Origin: Thermoleophilia bacterium
GTDB taxonomy: Bacteria > Actinomycetota > Thermoleophilia > Miltoncostaeales > Miltoncostaeaceae
Direction: 5' to 3'
Assembly: GCA_017882585.1 (NCBI GenBank)
Contig: JADGPF010000006.1
Span: 1 to 49,289 of the forward strand
Length of the DNA: 49,289 nt
Part shown: piece after piece, positions 36,283 through 44,468 of the stretch
Layout: each line of letters starts with the position of its first letter
Position numbering within the stretch: the first letter of the stretch is position 1
Notes under the pieces: generated by a model
The model's input: only the letters and a program-made list of their open reading frames with translations
The model's database searches: none
Told to the model about the DNA's origin: nothing
Translations under genes and position numbers: made by a program

Positions 36283-37227
36283 ATGCCCGAGATCTCTTCG
36301 CGAATTGACCTCATCGCGCCGCGCGGCTACTGCGCCGGTGTCGACCGCGCCATCGAGACGGTCGAGCGGGCGCTCGACGAGCTGAGTCCGCCGGTGTACG
36401 TCCGCGGCGAGATCGTCCACAATCGCCACGTCGTCGACACGCTCACCGCTCGCGGGGCGATCTTCGTTGCGACCGAGCAGGAGGTGCCGGAGGGCGCCAC
36501 GATCATCCTGTCCGCCCACGGCGTCGCCCCCGAGGTTCACGCCAATTGCGCGGCGCGCAGGCTGCGGGTGATCGACGCGACCTGCCCGCTGGTAAGCAAG
36601 GTCCACGCTGAGGTGCGTCGCTACGCGACGCGGGGCGCGACCGTCTTGCTGGTCGGCCACACCGACCACGACGAGGTGATCGGCACGTCCGGGGAGGCAC
36701 CGGATCAAGTCATCGTCGTCGAAGACGTCGAGCAGGCGCGCACCGTCGAGGTCACCGACCCGAACAACGTCGCGCTGACCACCCAGACCACGCTCTCGCT
36801 GGACGACACGACCGAGATCGTCCAGATCCTCCACGAGCGGTTTCCGGCACTGCTGATGCCACCCAACGGCGACATTTGTTACGCGACGCAGAATCGCCAG
36901 GACGCGGTCAAGAGTGCGGTCGCCGCCGGCGCCGATCTGGTGCTGGTCGTCGGATCGCAAAACTCCTCAAACTCGAACCGGATGGTCGAAGTCGGGCGGG
37001 CTGCCGGCGCCGAGGCCTACCTGATTGAGAACGTCGACTCGGTGGACCCGGACTGGTTGACTGGCAAGCGCCGCGTGGCCCTCACCGCCGGCGCGTCGGC
37101 GCCCGAGGTCTTGGTGCGCGAAGTCGCCGACCTGCTCGCGGGGCGCGGTTTCGACCGGACCGGCTCCGACACCCCGAGCGCGGAGGGCGTGATCTTCGCC
37201 CTACCGCGCGAGGTCCGCGTCCCCTAA
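36283..37227 (+). CDS. ispH: 4-hydroxy-3-methylbut-2-enyl diphosphate reductase
   Basis: Last enzyme of the MEP pathway, an iron-sulfur reductase making IPP and DMAPP. 314 residues. The three cluster cysteines are visible in PRGYCAGVDRAI (near 17), DATCPLVSKVH (near 104) and GDICYATQNRQ (near 203). Further motifs are IVHNRHVVD, SAHGVAPEV, TQTTLSLDDT and SQNSSNSNR. ATG 36283 is used because TAACGT sits 8 nt upstream and the next in-frame codon would overlap it. Its last 27 nt overlap the convergent pyrophosphorylase gene. Confidence 0.96.
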   Translation: MPEISSRIDLIAPRGYCAGVDRAIETVERALDELSPPVYVRGEIVHNRHVVDTLTARGAIFVATEQEVPEGATIILSAHGVAPEVHANCAARRLRVIDATCPLVSKVHAEVRRYATRGATVLLVGHTDHDEVIGTSGEAPDQVIVVEDVEQARTVEVTDPNNVALTTQTTLSLDDTTEIVQILHERFPALLMPPNGDICYATQNRQDAVKSAVAAGADLVLVVGSQNSSNSNRMVEVGRAAGAEAYLIENVDSVDPDWLTGKRRVALTAGASAPEVLVREVADLLAGRGFDRTGSDTPSAEGVIFALPREVRVP

Positions 37228-38655
37228 CCGAGTCGCGAGCCAGGGAGCGCTCAGCGCCGTCGGGCGATCGATCGGCGCGTGGCCTGCCAGGCGCGTGCGC
37301 ACGTCGGCGGCATCGAGTGCGAGGCGTGGATCGAGTTCCACGTCGACCGGTTCGCCGTCGTCGTCGTGGGCGACTACGACACCAGCAGCCTCGAGCCAGC
37401 CCGCATACAGGCGGTTCATGTCACGCCGGCAGCTCTCGGGCGAGTCGCTGCCCGTGGCGTTCTTGATCGGGCTGAACTGCGCCGCGCGCGGGATCTCCAC
37501 GGTGATCGAGGCACGGGCGATCGGCAGGGCATCGAAGATGAACGTCTCGAATTTCATGGCGTTGGGATCATCCGGGACGACGGTGCGCCCGCTGGCCGCC
37601 AGGTACGGCACCTTCTTGATTGCGCGGTGATACGGCAGCCGCAACCCGTCATCGGTCAGCCGTCGCGCAAACTCCGCCTCGATGAAATGCGTGGCGACAT
37701 TACCTGCCCAGAGCACCAGCTCCCCCGCTGCGTCACGGGCCGCGGCGGTCGCGTCATCCAGATCCGAGTACTCGACCACGATGGTCTGGTCGCCGCGCCG
37801 CGCGATCACCCCGACACGCTCGCCGGGCTCCCGCTTGCGCACGGCCAGATTCGACATGTCGGACCCAGCGCCGAGGTGATACCCGAGAAATTCCGGGTCG
37901 GCGATGCTCGTCAGCGGGTTGTCGACCTGGAAGGTGAACATCGTCTGGACTCCGCGGTCGGCGAGCCAGTCGAGCGTGCCCGAGCGCCGCAGCGCGAGGA
38001 ACAGGCCCCCGTGTCCGTCGGGCGAGAGTGCCAGTCGCCCGGGTGCCTCAAGCAGCAGCTGGCCGGTAGCGCTGTCGACCGCCGGCAAGGTGCCCTGGAC
38101 GACGAACCGCACCGAGTCGGGGTCGAGTCCGAACCACGCGGCATCGGCGAACGCGGCCCGCGTGACGGCGTCGTTCGCGGGCGAGGTCAGGATGCACCAC
38201 GGCAGGTCGGCGTCGTAGCGCGTGCGCACCGCGGCGACCTTGGCCGCATGGTGGGCGAACAGGGTCATGCCGGTCACGGGACCGAACGGGAAGTTGCCCT
38301 TCGGTCCGTTGAACCCCAGCCGCGTCCCCTGGCCGCCGGCCAGCAGCACGAGGCCGACGTGCCCCGCGCGCAGGGCCGCCTCACCAGCAGCTCGCGCCGT
38401 CCGATCGCGGACCTCGTCCGCAGGTCCGCGCGCCAGCGGCACCGCGTTCGGCGGCGCGAGCGGACCCGCTGCCGAAGCCACCTCGTCGTGACCGACGAAT
38501 TGGCCGACCAAACGGGCGATCAGCTCGAGGTCAAGCTCATCGAGCTGCGCGGTCAGCGCCGCTGCATCCGCGGGGGTTGCGTGAGCGAGCACCTCGATCA
38601 GATGGCCCTGGCCGGCTGCCGCGAGGCGGTCGGCGAGCTGGCGGTTGCCGCCCAT
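37201..38655 (-). CDS. UDPGP-type UDP-sugar pyrophosphorylase (UAP1-like)
   Basis: 484-residue uridylyltransferase of the eukaryotic-type UDPGP family. The nucleotide loop LLAGGQGTRLGFNGPKG (104-120), a VVQGTLPAVD segment, FTFQVDNPL, and FETFIFDALP are typical of UDP-GlcNAc/GalNAc pyrophosphorylases. Most bacteria make UDP-GlcNAc with GlmU instead. The fold and length fit UDP-GlcNAc or a broad UDP-sugar product, but specificity is not decided. It starts 3 nt after the alcohol dehydrogenase gene ends, so it is the last gene of a minus-strand operon. Confidence 0.87.
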   Translation of the reverse strand: MGGNRQLADRLAAAGQGHLIEVLAHATPADAAALTAQLDELDLELIARLVGQFVGHDEVASAAGPLAPPNAVPLARGPADEVRDRTARAAGEAALRAGHVGLVLLAGGQGTRLGFNGPKGNFPFGPVTGMTLFAHHAAKVAAVRTRYDADLPWCILTSPANDAVTRAAFADAAWFGLDPDSVRFVVQGTLPAVDSATGQLLLEAPGRLALSPDGHGGLFLALRRSGTLDWLADRGVQTMFTFQVDNPLTSIADPEFLGYHLGAGSDMSNLAVRKREPGERVGVIARRGDQTIVVEYSDLDDATAAARDAAGELVLWAGNVATHFIEAEFARRLTDDGLRLPYHRAIKKVPYLAASGRTVVPDDPNAMKFETFIFDALPIARASITVEIPRAAQFSPIKNATGSDSPESCRRDMNRLYAGWLEAAGVVVAHDDDGEPVDVELDPRLALDAADVRTRLAGHAPIDRPTALSAPWLATRLGDADLAR

Positions 38656-38658
38656 CGG

Positions 38659-39747
38659 TCAGGCGATCTTGAGTGCGACCTTGACGGCGCCCTCGCGGCG
38701 TTCGGCCATCATCCGATACCCCTCAGCAGCATCCTCGAGCGACAATGTGTTGGTCAGCATCGGGCTCGGATCGATCTCGCCCTCCGCGAGCAGCTCGAGC
38801 AGGCGTGGGATATACAGCCCGGTCGGCAACAGACCGCCCGAGATGGTGATGTTGCGAACAAACTGGTCAAACCAGTTCACACTCGGCGTCTTACCCATGA
38901 AGTGGTCCATACCGAGGCAGGAGATCGTCCCGCCCGGGCGGACCGATCCGTGGGCAGCCTGCATCGAGTCGGCGTTCGACACCGCGTCCACGACCACGCG
39001 CGCGCCCTGGCCACGGGTGGCGTTGGCGGCGAACTCGGCGATCTCCGCCGGATCGCGGACGTCACTGGTTGCTGTGGCCCCGAGCGTGCGTGCGAGCGCC
39101 AGCCGATCGTCGTGATGGCCGAAGCAGATGATGTTCTCGGCGCCCAGGGCCCGGGCGCAGTGCACCGCCGACAGGGCTACCGCGCCGTCACCGATCACCA
39201 CGACGTCGTCGCCCGGGTGCAGGCGACCGGTGACCAGCCCGTGCATCGCCGTCGACATCACGTCGACGATCGGCACCAGCTTGGTCTCGTGCTCGGACGC
39301 GGCGACGGCCTCCGGAATCCTGATCATGGTGGTCTGGGCCAGCGGCACCCGTGCGTACTCGGACTGCCCGCCTTCGACCGCCCCCCCATGCCGCCACAGC
39401 CGGGGCGCCCAGCCGAAGATGGACATCTGTTCGCAGCTGGCGCGGATTCCCTCCTGGCACCACACGCAGTGGCCGCAGCTGACGCCGACCGCGACCATCA
39501 CCCGATCGCCGGGCGCGAAGCCGCGTACGTCGGACCCGACTTCGACGAGTGTCCCGATGAACTCGTGACCCAGCCGCGCGCCCGGCTCGAAGCCGAAGGC
39601 CTCGCCCGCGTTCAAGATGTGCAGGTCGGATCCGCAGATTCCTGCCATCGTGATCTTCACGATGGCGTCCGTGGGCGCCGCGAGCGTCGGGTCCGCAACA
39701 TCGTCGACCGCGACGATGCCGTTGCCGTGAAAGGTCAGTCCGCGCAT
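38659..39747 (-). CDS. Zinc-dependent alcohol dehydrogenase (MDR family)
   Basis: 362 residues. Catalytic zinc site C38 with H61-E62 (LGHEF), structural zinc site C91, C94, C97, C105 (CGHCVWC), and a Rossmann loop VVVIGDGAVALSAV. The sequence resembles threonine-dehydrogenase/IMP-dehydrogenase-like MDR members; substrate unknown. It is in line with hemQ upstream (28-nt gap) and the pyrophosphorylase downstream (3-nt gap). Confidence 0.9.
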   Translation of the reverse strand: MRGLTFHGNGIVAVDDVADPTLAAPTDAIVKITMAGICGSDLHILNAGEAFGFEPGARLGHEFIGTLVEVGSDVRGFAPGDRVMVAVGVSCGHCVWCQEGIRASCEQMSIFGWAPRLWRHGGAVEGGQSEYARVPLAQTTMIRIPEAVAASEHETKLVPIVDVMSTAMHGLVTGRLHPGDDVVVIGDGAVALSAVHCARALGAENIICFGHHDDRLALARTLGATATSDVRDPAEIAEFAANATRGQGARVVVDAVSNADSMQAAHGSVRPGGTISCLGMDHFMGKTPSVNWFDQFVRNITISGGLLPTGLYIPRLLELLAEGEIDPSPMLTNTLSLEDAAEGYRMMAERREGAVKVALKIA

Positions 39748-39775
39748 CCGTGCCTCCGGAATTCGGTGTTGGCGA

Positions 39776-40540
39776 TCAATTCAATCCACTGCGCTGGAGC
39801 GCATCATCGACGTCGGTCACCAAGCCGGTCCAAAACGGTCCGAAGTCCCCATAGACCGCGCTGACTTCGTCAAATCGCATTTCGTAGACGATGTCCTTGA
39901 TCACCGTCGGCTCGTCGGCGAAGAGGGTCACGCCCCATTCCCAGTCGTCGAGCCCCGTCGCTCCCGTGATCAGCTGCAACACACGGCCGGCGTACCTGCG
40001 CCCGACCCGGCCATGGCCCAACATCAACCGCTTGCGCTCCGCGAAATCGAGCGCGTACCAGTTCGCACCGACGTTCCGCGTCTTGGACATGGGATAAAAC
40101 GCGATGACCCGGCGCGGCGGCAGGCGCGGGTAGAGCCGGTCGTGGCGGTACGCGGTCATCCGCTCCCGCCATTGCGTCAGGGCCGCGTCAATGTCATCGG
40201 TGCCCTCCGCGGCGAGCCGCGCGCGCTCATCATGCTCGGTCGTCGTGTATTCGGACTGCTCCGTGACCGAAAAGAACGACGCGACACAGCGCACCGGGCC
40301 GGACCGGACCCGCTTCGTGCAGCGGTCGAGTGCGTCGAGATCGGGGCCCACGAGCATCACCCCGAAGTCCGCGCGACCACCCATGACACTGAACACGACC
40401 GCCTGATTCGGCTCGATCGCCGTGAACTCCGCGATCGCCGCGCGAATGTCCTCGCCCGATCCACCGCGCCGGGCCCGCAGCATCAGATGGACGACACCCC
40501 AGCCCTCACCGACGATGGCGCCCACGTTGTCGTGTCCCAT
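39776..40540 (-). CDS. hemQ: Coproheme decarboxylase HemQ (chlorite-dismutase family)
   Basis: Converts coproheme III to heme b in the coproporphyrin-dependent route of Gram-positive bacteria. 254 residues. The catalytic Tyr is in FYPMSKTR (Y149, with K153), W161 follows, and the proximal His is H176 in MLGHGRVGRRYAG. TGLDDWEWGVTLFAD is typical. The Arg needed for true chlorite dismutase activity is not evident at the usual place. No other heme gene is adjacent. ATG 40540 is SD-less and sits 6 nt after TAGCCT, so it is probably leaderless. Confidence 0.93.
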   Translation of the reverse strand: MGHDNVGAIVGEGWGVVHLMLRARRGGSGEDIRAAIAEFTAIEPNQAVVFSVMGGRADFGVMLVGPDLDALDRCTKRVRSGPVRCVASFFSVTEQSEYTTTEHDERARLAAEGTDDIDAALTQWRERMTAYRHDRLYPRLPPRRVIAFYPMSKTRNVGANWYALDFAERKRLMLGHGRVGRRYAGRVLQLITGATGLDDWEWGVTLFADEPTVIKDIVYEMRFDEVSAVYGDFGPFWTGLVTDVDDALQRSGLN

Positions 40541-40546
40541 GCCCGG

Positions 40547-40552
40547 AGGCTA
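40547..40552 (-). promoter_or_regulatory. Putative -10 box of hemQ (leaderless)
   Basis: TAGCCT on the minus strand, 6 nt before the hemQ ATG, with no SD. Confidence 0.5.
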
Positions 40553-40616
40553 CCGGACGGCGCCGGTCGATCGGGATCGGCTCGAGCTGGTCGTCACCGC
40601 TCGGGGCGGCGCGGGT

Positions 40617-40868
40617 CTATCCCTCGAGGATGTGTTCGAGCGCGGGCTGCACGGCACGGCTTACCGTCACCGGCAGCAGACGCACAAACGCGTTTAGCTC
40701 GGCCGCACTCGCGCCGCCGACGATGCCGTTGGCCAGCCGTTCGAGCACCGCCTGTTCGCGATCGCCGAGCTCCGGTGCGACCGGAGCAAGTGCCTCAAGG
40801 ATGCTGTTCTTGAGCTCCGGATCGAGGACTTGAAGCGAATCGATGAGCTTCTGGGGAATTTCCGCCAT
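40617..40868 (-). CDS. Unknown 83-aa helical protein
   Basis: Not recognised. The protein is almost entirely predicted helix, with a Leu/Ala heptad-like pattern and no Cys, Trp or Tyr. It lies between the 583-aa protein and hemQ on the same strand. ATG 40868 follows GATAAT by 7 nt, so it probably has its own leaderless promoter. Confidence 0.65.
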   Translation of the reverse strand: MAEIPQKLIDSLQVLDPELKNSILEALAPVAPELGDREQAVLERLANGIVGGASAAELNAFVRLLPVTVSRAVQPALEHILEG

Positions 40869-40875
40869 CCGCGGG

Positions 40876-40881
40876 ATTATC
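40876..40881 (-). promoter_or_regulatory. Putative -10 box of the 83-aa gene (leaderless)
   Basis: GATAAT on the minus strand, 7 nt before the ATG. It is the closest match to TATAAT in this group. Confidence 0.5.
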
Positions 40882-40961
40882 GCACAATGCGAACCGGCAT
40901 GCGTCTTTTTGGAACATTCCGGGTCGTCGCGCCCGGCCGCGCCGCGCCGCCTGGGATCCGC

Positions 40962-42713
40962 TCAGCGGTCGGGGTCGGCGGGCACCCGATCCGCGCCCTG
41001 TGCGGTCCGCGGAAGCACGAAGCGCCGCAACCTGGCCACGACGGGTTGATACTCCAGAGCCGGCAGTGATTCGCCTCTTGCTTCCGTACGCGCCAGCGCC
41101 TCAGCAAGGAGCGTGATCGCCTGATCGACGACGATCGGCCGCAAGGGAAGCCCCAGCTCGGCGATCGGGCGCAGCAGCTCGCGTCGGAAGCGGGGCTCGG
41201 CGAGGTCGTTGAGAAAGAAGGCGTCCCGCACGGCGCCACCGAGCTCAGGCTGGTCGATCACCACGATCAGCGGTGCCCAGCGGGACTCTTCCTTGCCGAT
41301 CGCGACGATCAGGTGTTGCTGGTCCGAGCCCGACGCGGGCGAGGTCATCCAGGCCTCGACGGGCTTGGCCGAGACCAACCCCTGCACCCACGCCCTGCGG
41401 GCGGAACGTGCGCCGCCGGTCGCACGCCGGGCAGCGTGGCCCGCAGACCCCTCGAGTACCGACGCGCAGGCCAGACACGCGTCGCGCCCGGGCGGGCCCA
41501 AACGGTGCAGCTCCGCGATCAGCATCAACGCATTGGCCTCGTCGAGGTCGGCGAAGGCCTGCTCGACGAGTGCCCCGACGAGGTAGCTGCGGTGCGGTGC
41601 GACCAGCCGGCTCGCGAGCCGCGAGGCCGCAAAGACGCGATCCAGCGGCTCGGGCAGCCACTCCTGCACACCGCGATACGTCGCCTGGGCGTCGAGATCG
41701 CCCGCCAGATCCTCGAGGCATGCCCCGACCTCCGCATGACCCGGCCCGTCGACCCGTGCCATGCCCTCTTCGGCCCACCGCCGAGCCGCGACCGTATCGC
41801 CCAGGCGGATGGCAAGCAGGCAGGCCTCGTAGCGGTCTTCGGGGTCGCCGAAGCCGAACGCTCCGGTCAGCACCGAGAGCCCGTCCCTGGCGCGTCCCGC
41901 GCGGGCGAGGACCCGCGCCAAGCGCCGGCGCGCGTCGGGGACGCGCTCGGGCAGGTGCCGACGCAGCAGCGAGACGACCCGGTCCTGAAGCTCCGCGGCC
42001 TCGACGGGCCGATCTGCGGCGAGGTGGTCGGCCACGCCGCGCTCCAGCGCCTCGATTTCGAGTTCGGTCAGGGCACCCCAGCGCGTTCCGATGGGCGCGA
42101 CCCACCCGAGATGAACTTCAAAGCCGGCGTCCCGCAGCACGTCGGACAGCGGGCGTCCGGCGCGTCGGAACGCGGCGGCGTCGATGGCGGTCACGTCACA
42201 CAGCGCGTCGGCGAGACGCACCCGGGATTCGTCGTGGGGTGACGATCCCGAGTCGGCTAGGCGCCTGCGCACGGCGGTGACGAGCGACGGCTCGGCCGCG
42301 GCGTGTTCCAGGTGGCTGGGAGCGCGCTCGAGGTCGATGCGCCCGGTCACGCCATCGGCGACACGCGCCACGACGTAATCGCCGGGACGGATATCCGTCG
42401 GCAGTACGGCCCCGCTGACCCCGAGCACCGTGAGCGGGGCAAAGTCGCCGTCGATGTCCGCCGCGCCACGCATGTGCTCGGTGACCGACACCTGGGATGT
42501 AAGCACGACGCGGTTGAGCGCCTGGGCTCGGCTGGCCAGACGCCCGTCGCCCAGGGTCACGACCCGTTTGTCCGTTCGCAACGCGGTCCGGACGGCTGCC
42601 ACGGGGTTCTTCGCTCGCGTTGCTCCGGCGCGTGCGAGATGCCCGGCGAGATCGTCGAGCGTCGCCGGCGCGTTGTCCAGCCGCGCAACCGCGGCGTCCG
42701 CAATGCGGCCCAT
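40962..42713 (-). CDS. Unknown 583-aa protein with N-terminal HARE-HTH-like domain and helical repeats
   Basis: Residues 1-65 (ATLDDLAGHLARAG, then AVRTALRTDKRVVTLGDGRLAS) resemble the HARE-HTH winged-helix found at the N-terminus of RNA polymerase delta and chromatin proteins. Residues about 68-130 look like a beta-rich, OB-like segment (GDFAPLTVLGVSG, IRPGDYVVARV). From about 210 to 450 the protein is helical with TPR-like features (VPDARRRLARVLARAGRAR). The C-terminal 120 residues carry WAPLIVVIDQPELGG and no known catalytic motif. No function is assigned. ATG 42713 is 6 nt after TAGTGT. Confidence 0.8.
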   Translation of the reverse strand: MGRIADAAVARLDNAPATLDDLAGHLARAGATRAKNPVAAVRTALRTDKRVVTLGDGRLASRAQALNRVVLTSQVSVTEHMRGAADIDGDFAPLTVLGVSGAVLPTDIRPGDYVVARVADGVTGRIDLERAPSHLEHAAAEPSLVTAVRRRLADSGSSPHDESRVRLADALCDVTAIDAAAFRRAGRPLSDVLRDAGFEVHLGWVAPIGTRWGALTELEIEALERGVADHLAADRPVEAAELQDRVVSLLRRHLPERVPDARRRLARVLARAGRARDGLSVLTGAFGFGDPEDRYEACLLAIRLGDTVAARRWAEEGMARVDGPGHAEVGACLEDLAGDLDAQATYRGVQEWLPEPLDRVFAASRLASRLVAPHRSYLVGALVEQAFADLDEANALMLIAELHRLGPPGRDACLACASVLEGSAGHAARRATGGARSARRAWVQGLVSAKPVEAWMTSPASGSDQQHLIVAIGKEESRWAPLIVVIDQPELGGAVRDAFFLNDLAEPRFRRELLRPIAELGLPLRPIVVDQAITLLAEALARTEARGESLPALEYQPVVARLRRFVLPRTAQGADRVPADPDR

Positions 42714-42719
42714 GCGGCC

Positions 42720-42725
42720 ACACTA
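42720..42725 (-). promoter_or_regulatory. Putative -10 box of the 583-aa gene (leaderless)
   Basis: TAGTGT on the minus strand, 6 nt before the ATG, with no SD. The rest of the 202-nt gap to 42916 shows nothing clear. Confidence 0.5.
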
Positions 42726-42915
42726 CCAGCGCTCCCCGGCGCAGCGGGCCCGCCAGCGGTACGCCTCGACATGATGGCCCTCCGCGCCGGTTCACACGCC
42801 GCCGGGCGCCCCGGTCTCGACACGGCAACGTGCCAATCGCCGCGCCCGTCGGGGGCATGGGGAATCGCGGACCCCGGTGGGTTGAGGGTGCCCGCGCCAG
42901 TCCCCGTGTGCTGTC

Positions 42916-43410
42916 ATGTGTGACATGCACGCCCAGCCCGAGGGCACCCGTTCGATCGTCCCCGAACCGCTCGCGGACGCGCTCGCCCGCGTCGCGACTG
43001 CACCGATGGCGGTGTTGGGGCTCGGGATCCCGCGCTGCCCGGCGACCCAGATGCTGCCCGCGAGCCTCACCGTCGTCGCGAACGTCCGCACGGACCTGCC
43101 CATCGCGCTCGGCATCCTGTCGGGCCCCGAGGAGTGGGGCGCGCGCGAGACCGAGCTCTGGCCGCGCCGAATCCACATCAGCCGGTCGGTCGTGCCAATC
43201 CTCGTAGTGCTGCGCGAGGGCCTGGCGATCGCCACCCGGCGCGGGGGGGCGTCGGCCTACGTAATCGACACGTGGCTCGCCGACGCGGCCGAACTCCCCC
43301 CGACGCAGCTCGCCGAACCGTGGGCCGACGACGAGCACGATGAGCTCGCCCGGCTCGCCGCACGCCGCGCACAGCACGCCGCAGTAACGGGGCGGGCAGC
43401 GGTCGACTGA
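42916..43410 (+). CDS. Thioredoxin-fold protein with a single active-site Cys
   Basis: 164 residues. The pattern fits a thioredoxin fold: a strand MAVLGLGIP then R40-C41-P-A-T in place of CxxC, and SVVPILVVLREG (91-102), whose VP matches the cis-Pro loop. The resolving Cys is Thr, so disulfide exchange would need a partner or the protein has another role. The C-terminus (130-164) is charged and helical. ATG 42916 has no SD; MCDM offers a second Met three codons on. It lies before the rpsF operon with its own 137-nt gap. Confidence 0.65.
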   Translation: MCDMHAQPEGTRSIVPEPLADALARVATAPMAVLGLGIPRCPATQMLPASLTVVANVRTDLPIALGILSGPEEWGARETELWPRRIHISRSVVPILVVLREGLAIATRRGGASAYVIDTWLADAAELPPTQLAEPWADDEHDELARLAARRAQHAAVTGRAAVD

Positions 43411-43474
43411 ACCGCTCGGGTCGCGGGTCGCCCACGCGGCCGCCCGGGACTCGCGCGAACCGTCACGCAATCGC

Positions 43475-43480
43475 TATAGT
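43475..43480 (+). promoter_or_regulatory. Putative -10 box of the rpsF operon
   Basis: TATAGT, 67 nt before the ATT start of rpsF. A leader of about 60 nt with SD GGAGA is predicted, unlike the leaderless genes around it. Confidence 0.55.
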
Positions 43481-43547
43481 GCCATGCTTGCCAGAACGGG
43501 CCGGGCGACGCGTGGTCCGGATTTGTGTGATCTGAACGGAGACAGCG

Positions 43548-43955
43548 ATTAGCCCCTACGAAATCATGATTATCCTCGACCCCGACGTGGACGAGGAGCG
43601 CCAGCAGGAGATGCTGGAGCGCGTCCAACAGATCATCCGGGACGCCGACGGAGTCGTCGATCACGTCAATGACTGGGGCCGCCGAAAGCTCGGCTACGCG
43701 ATGGAGAAGAAGGCTGACGGCCGCTACGTGGTGATCACGTGTTCGGCGACCGTCGACGGCCTGAATGAGGCTGAGCGCGTGATGACCATCAACAAAGAGG
43801 TCGTCATCCGCCACATGGTGATCGTGCTCAACCCCATCCAGGCCGAACGCGCGAAAGCCAACGGCGCGCCGCTTCCGGTCGACGATCGTCCCGAAGGCGA
43901 CGCCCGTCCCGCACGCGCGGGCCGTGGCGGCCCCCGACGCGGCCCGCGCAGGTAG
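43548..43955 (+). CDS. rpsF: 30S ribosomal protein S6, apparent ATT start
   Basis: S6 pairs with S18 on the 30S platform. Starting at ATT 43548 the protein reads M-S-P-Y-E-I-M-I-I-L-D-P, the usual S6 N-terminus (consensus M-x-x-Y-E-x-M-x-I-L-D-P). GGAGA is 5 nt upstream. An in-frame TGA at 43533 excludes any longer version. The only standard start, ATG 43566, would delete the first strand residues and lie 23 nt from the SD. Typical motifs WGRRKLGYAMEKKADGRYVV (given as WGRRKLGYA and KKADGRYVV) are present. The tail is basic (RPARAGRGGPRRGPRR). 135 residues. Confidence 0.93.
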   Translation: MSPYEIMIILDPDVDEERQQEMLERVQQIIRDADGVVDHVNDWGRRKLGYAMEKKADGRYVVITCSATVDGLNEAERVMTINKEVVIRHMVIVLNPIQAERAKANGAPLPVDDRPEGDARPARAGRGGPRRGPRR

Positions 43956-43958
43956 CCG

Positions 43959-44435
43959 ATGCCCGCCGATCTCAACCGCGTCACGCTCGTCGGTCGCCTC
44001 ACGCGGGACCCGGAACTCCGGCACACCGCCGGTGGCCAGTCGGTCTGCTCGATCCGCCTCGCAGTCAGCAGCCGGGGGCGCGATGAAAGCGGCAACTGGT
44101 CGGACCGCGCGAACTACTTCGACGTCACCGTGTTCGGTCGAACGGCCGAGACGGCGTCCAATTACCTGTCCAAGGGACGCCGGATCGGCGTCGACGGACG
44201 GTTGTCCTGGCGCGAATGGGAAGCCCAGGACGGCGGCAAGCGCCAGTCGGTGGAAGTGGTCGCCAACGACATCTTTTTCCTCGATAGTCGGGGCGACAGC
44301 GGCGAGGGCGGCAGCTCCGGTGGCGGTGGTGCCGACCGTGGCTGGGGAACCGCAGCACCCGCCACCGATCTTCCGGTCGACACGTCCGATCTTCGGCCAG
44401 CAGCACCGGCCGACGACGACGACATTCCCTTCTAA
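43959..44435 (+). CDS. ssb: Single-stranded DNA-binding protein
   Basis: 158-residue SSB. OB domain (1-110): NRVTLVGRLTRDPELR, NYFDVTVFGRTAE, KGRRIGVDGRLSWREWE. A Gly-rich linker leads to the acidic tip DDDDIPF, the partner-binding motif for replication and repair proteins. It starts 3 nt after rpsF. rpsR, which commonly follows ssb, is not present before rplI. Confidence 0.97.
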   Translation: MPADLNRVTLVGRLTRDPELRHTAGGQSVCSIRLAVSSRGRDESGNWSDRANYFDVTVFGRTAETASNYLSKGRRIGVDGRLSWREWEAQDGGKRQSVEVVANDIFFLDSRGDSGEGGSSGGGGADRGWGTAAPATDLPVDTSDLRPAAPADDDDIPF

Positions 44436-44468
44436 GCACGAACACCGCAAGCGGAGGCGCGAGCGCGA

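Noticed and set aside
37279-39864. 861-codon plus-strand open frame
   Set aside because: It runs antisense to the UDPGP and alcohol dehydrogenase genes, which have full family motifs. Long shadow frames are expected in GC-rich DNA.
43487-43547. S6:S18-binding leader structure in the rpsF 5' region
   Set aside because: A CCGG...CCGG pairing around a GGTCCGG is possible, but the conserved bulged motif could not be confirmed by eye.
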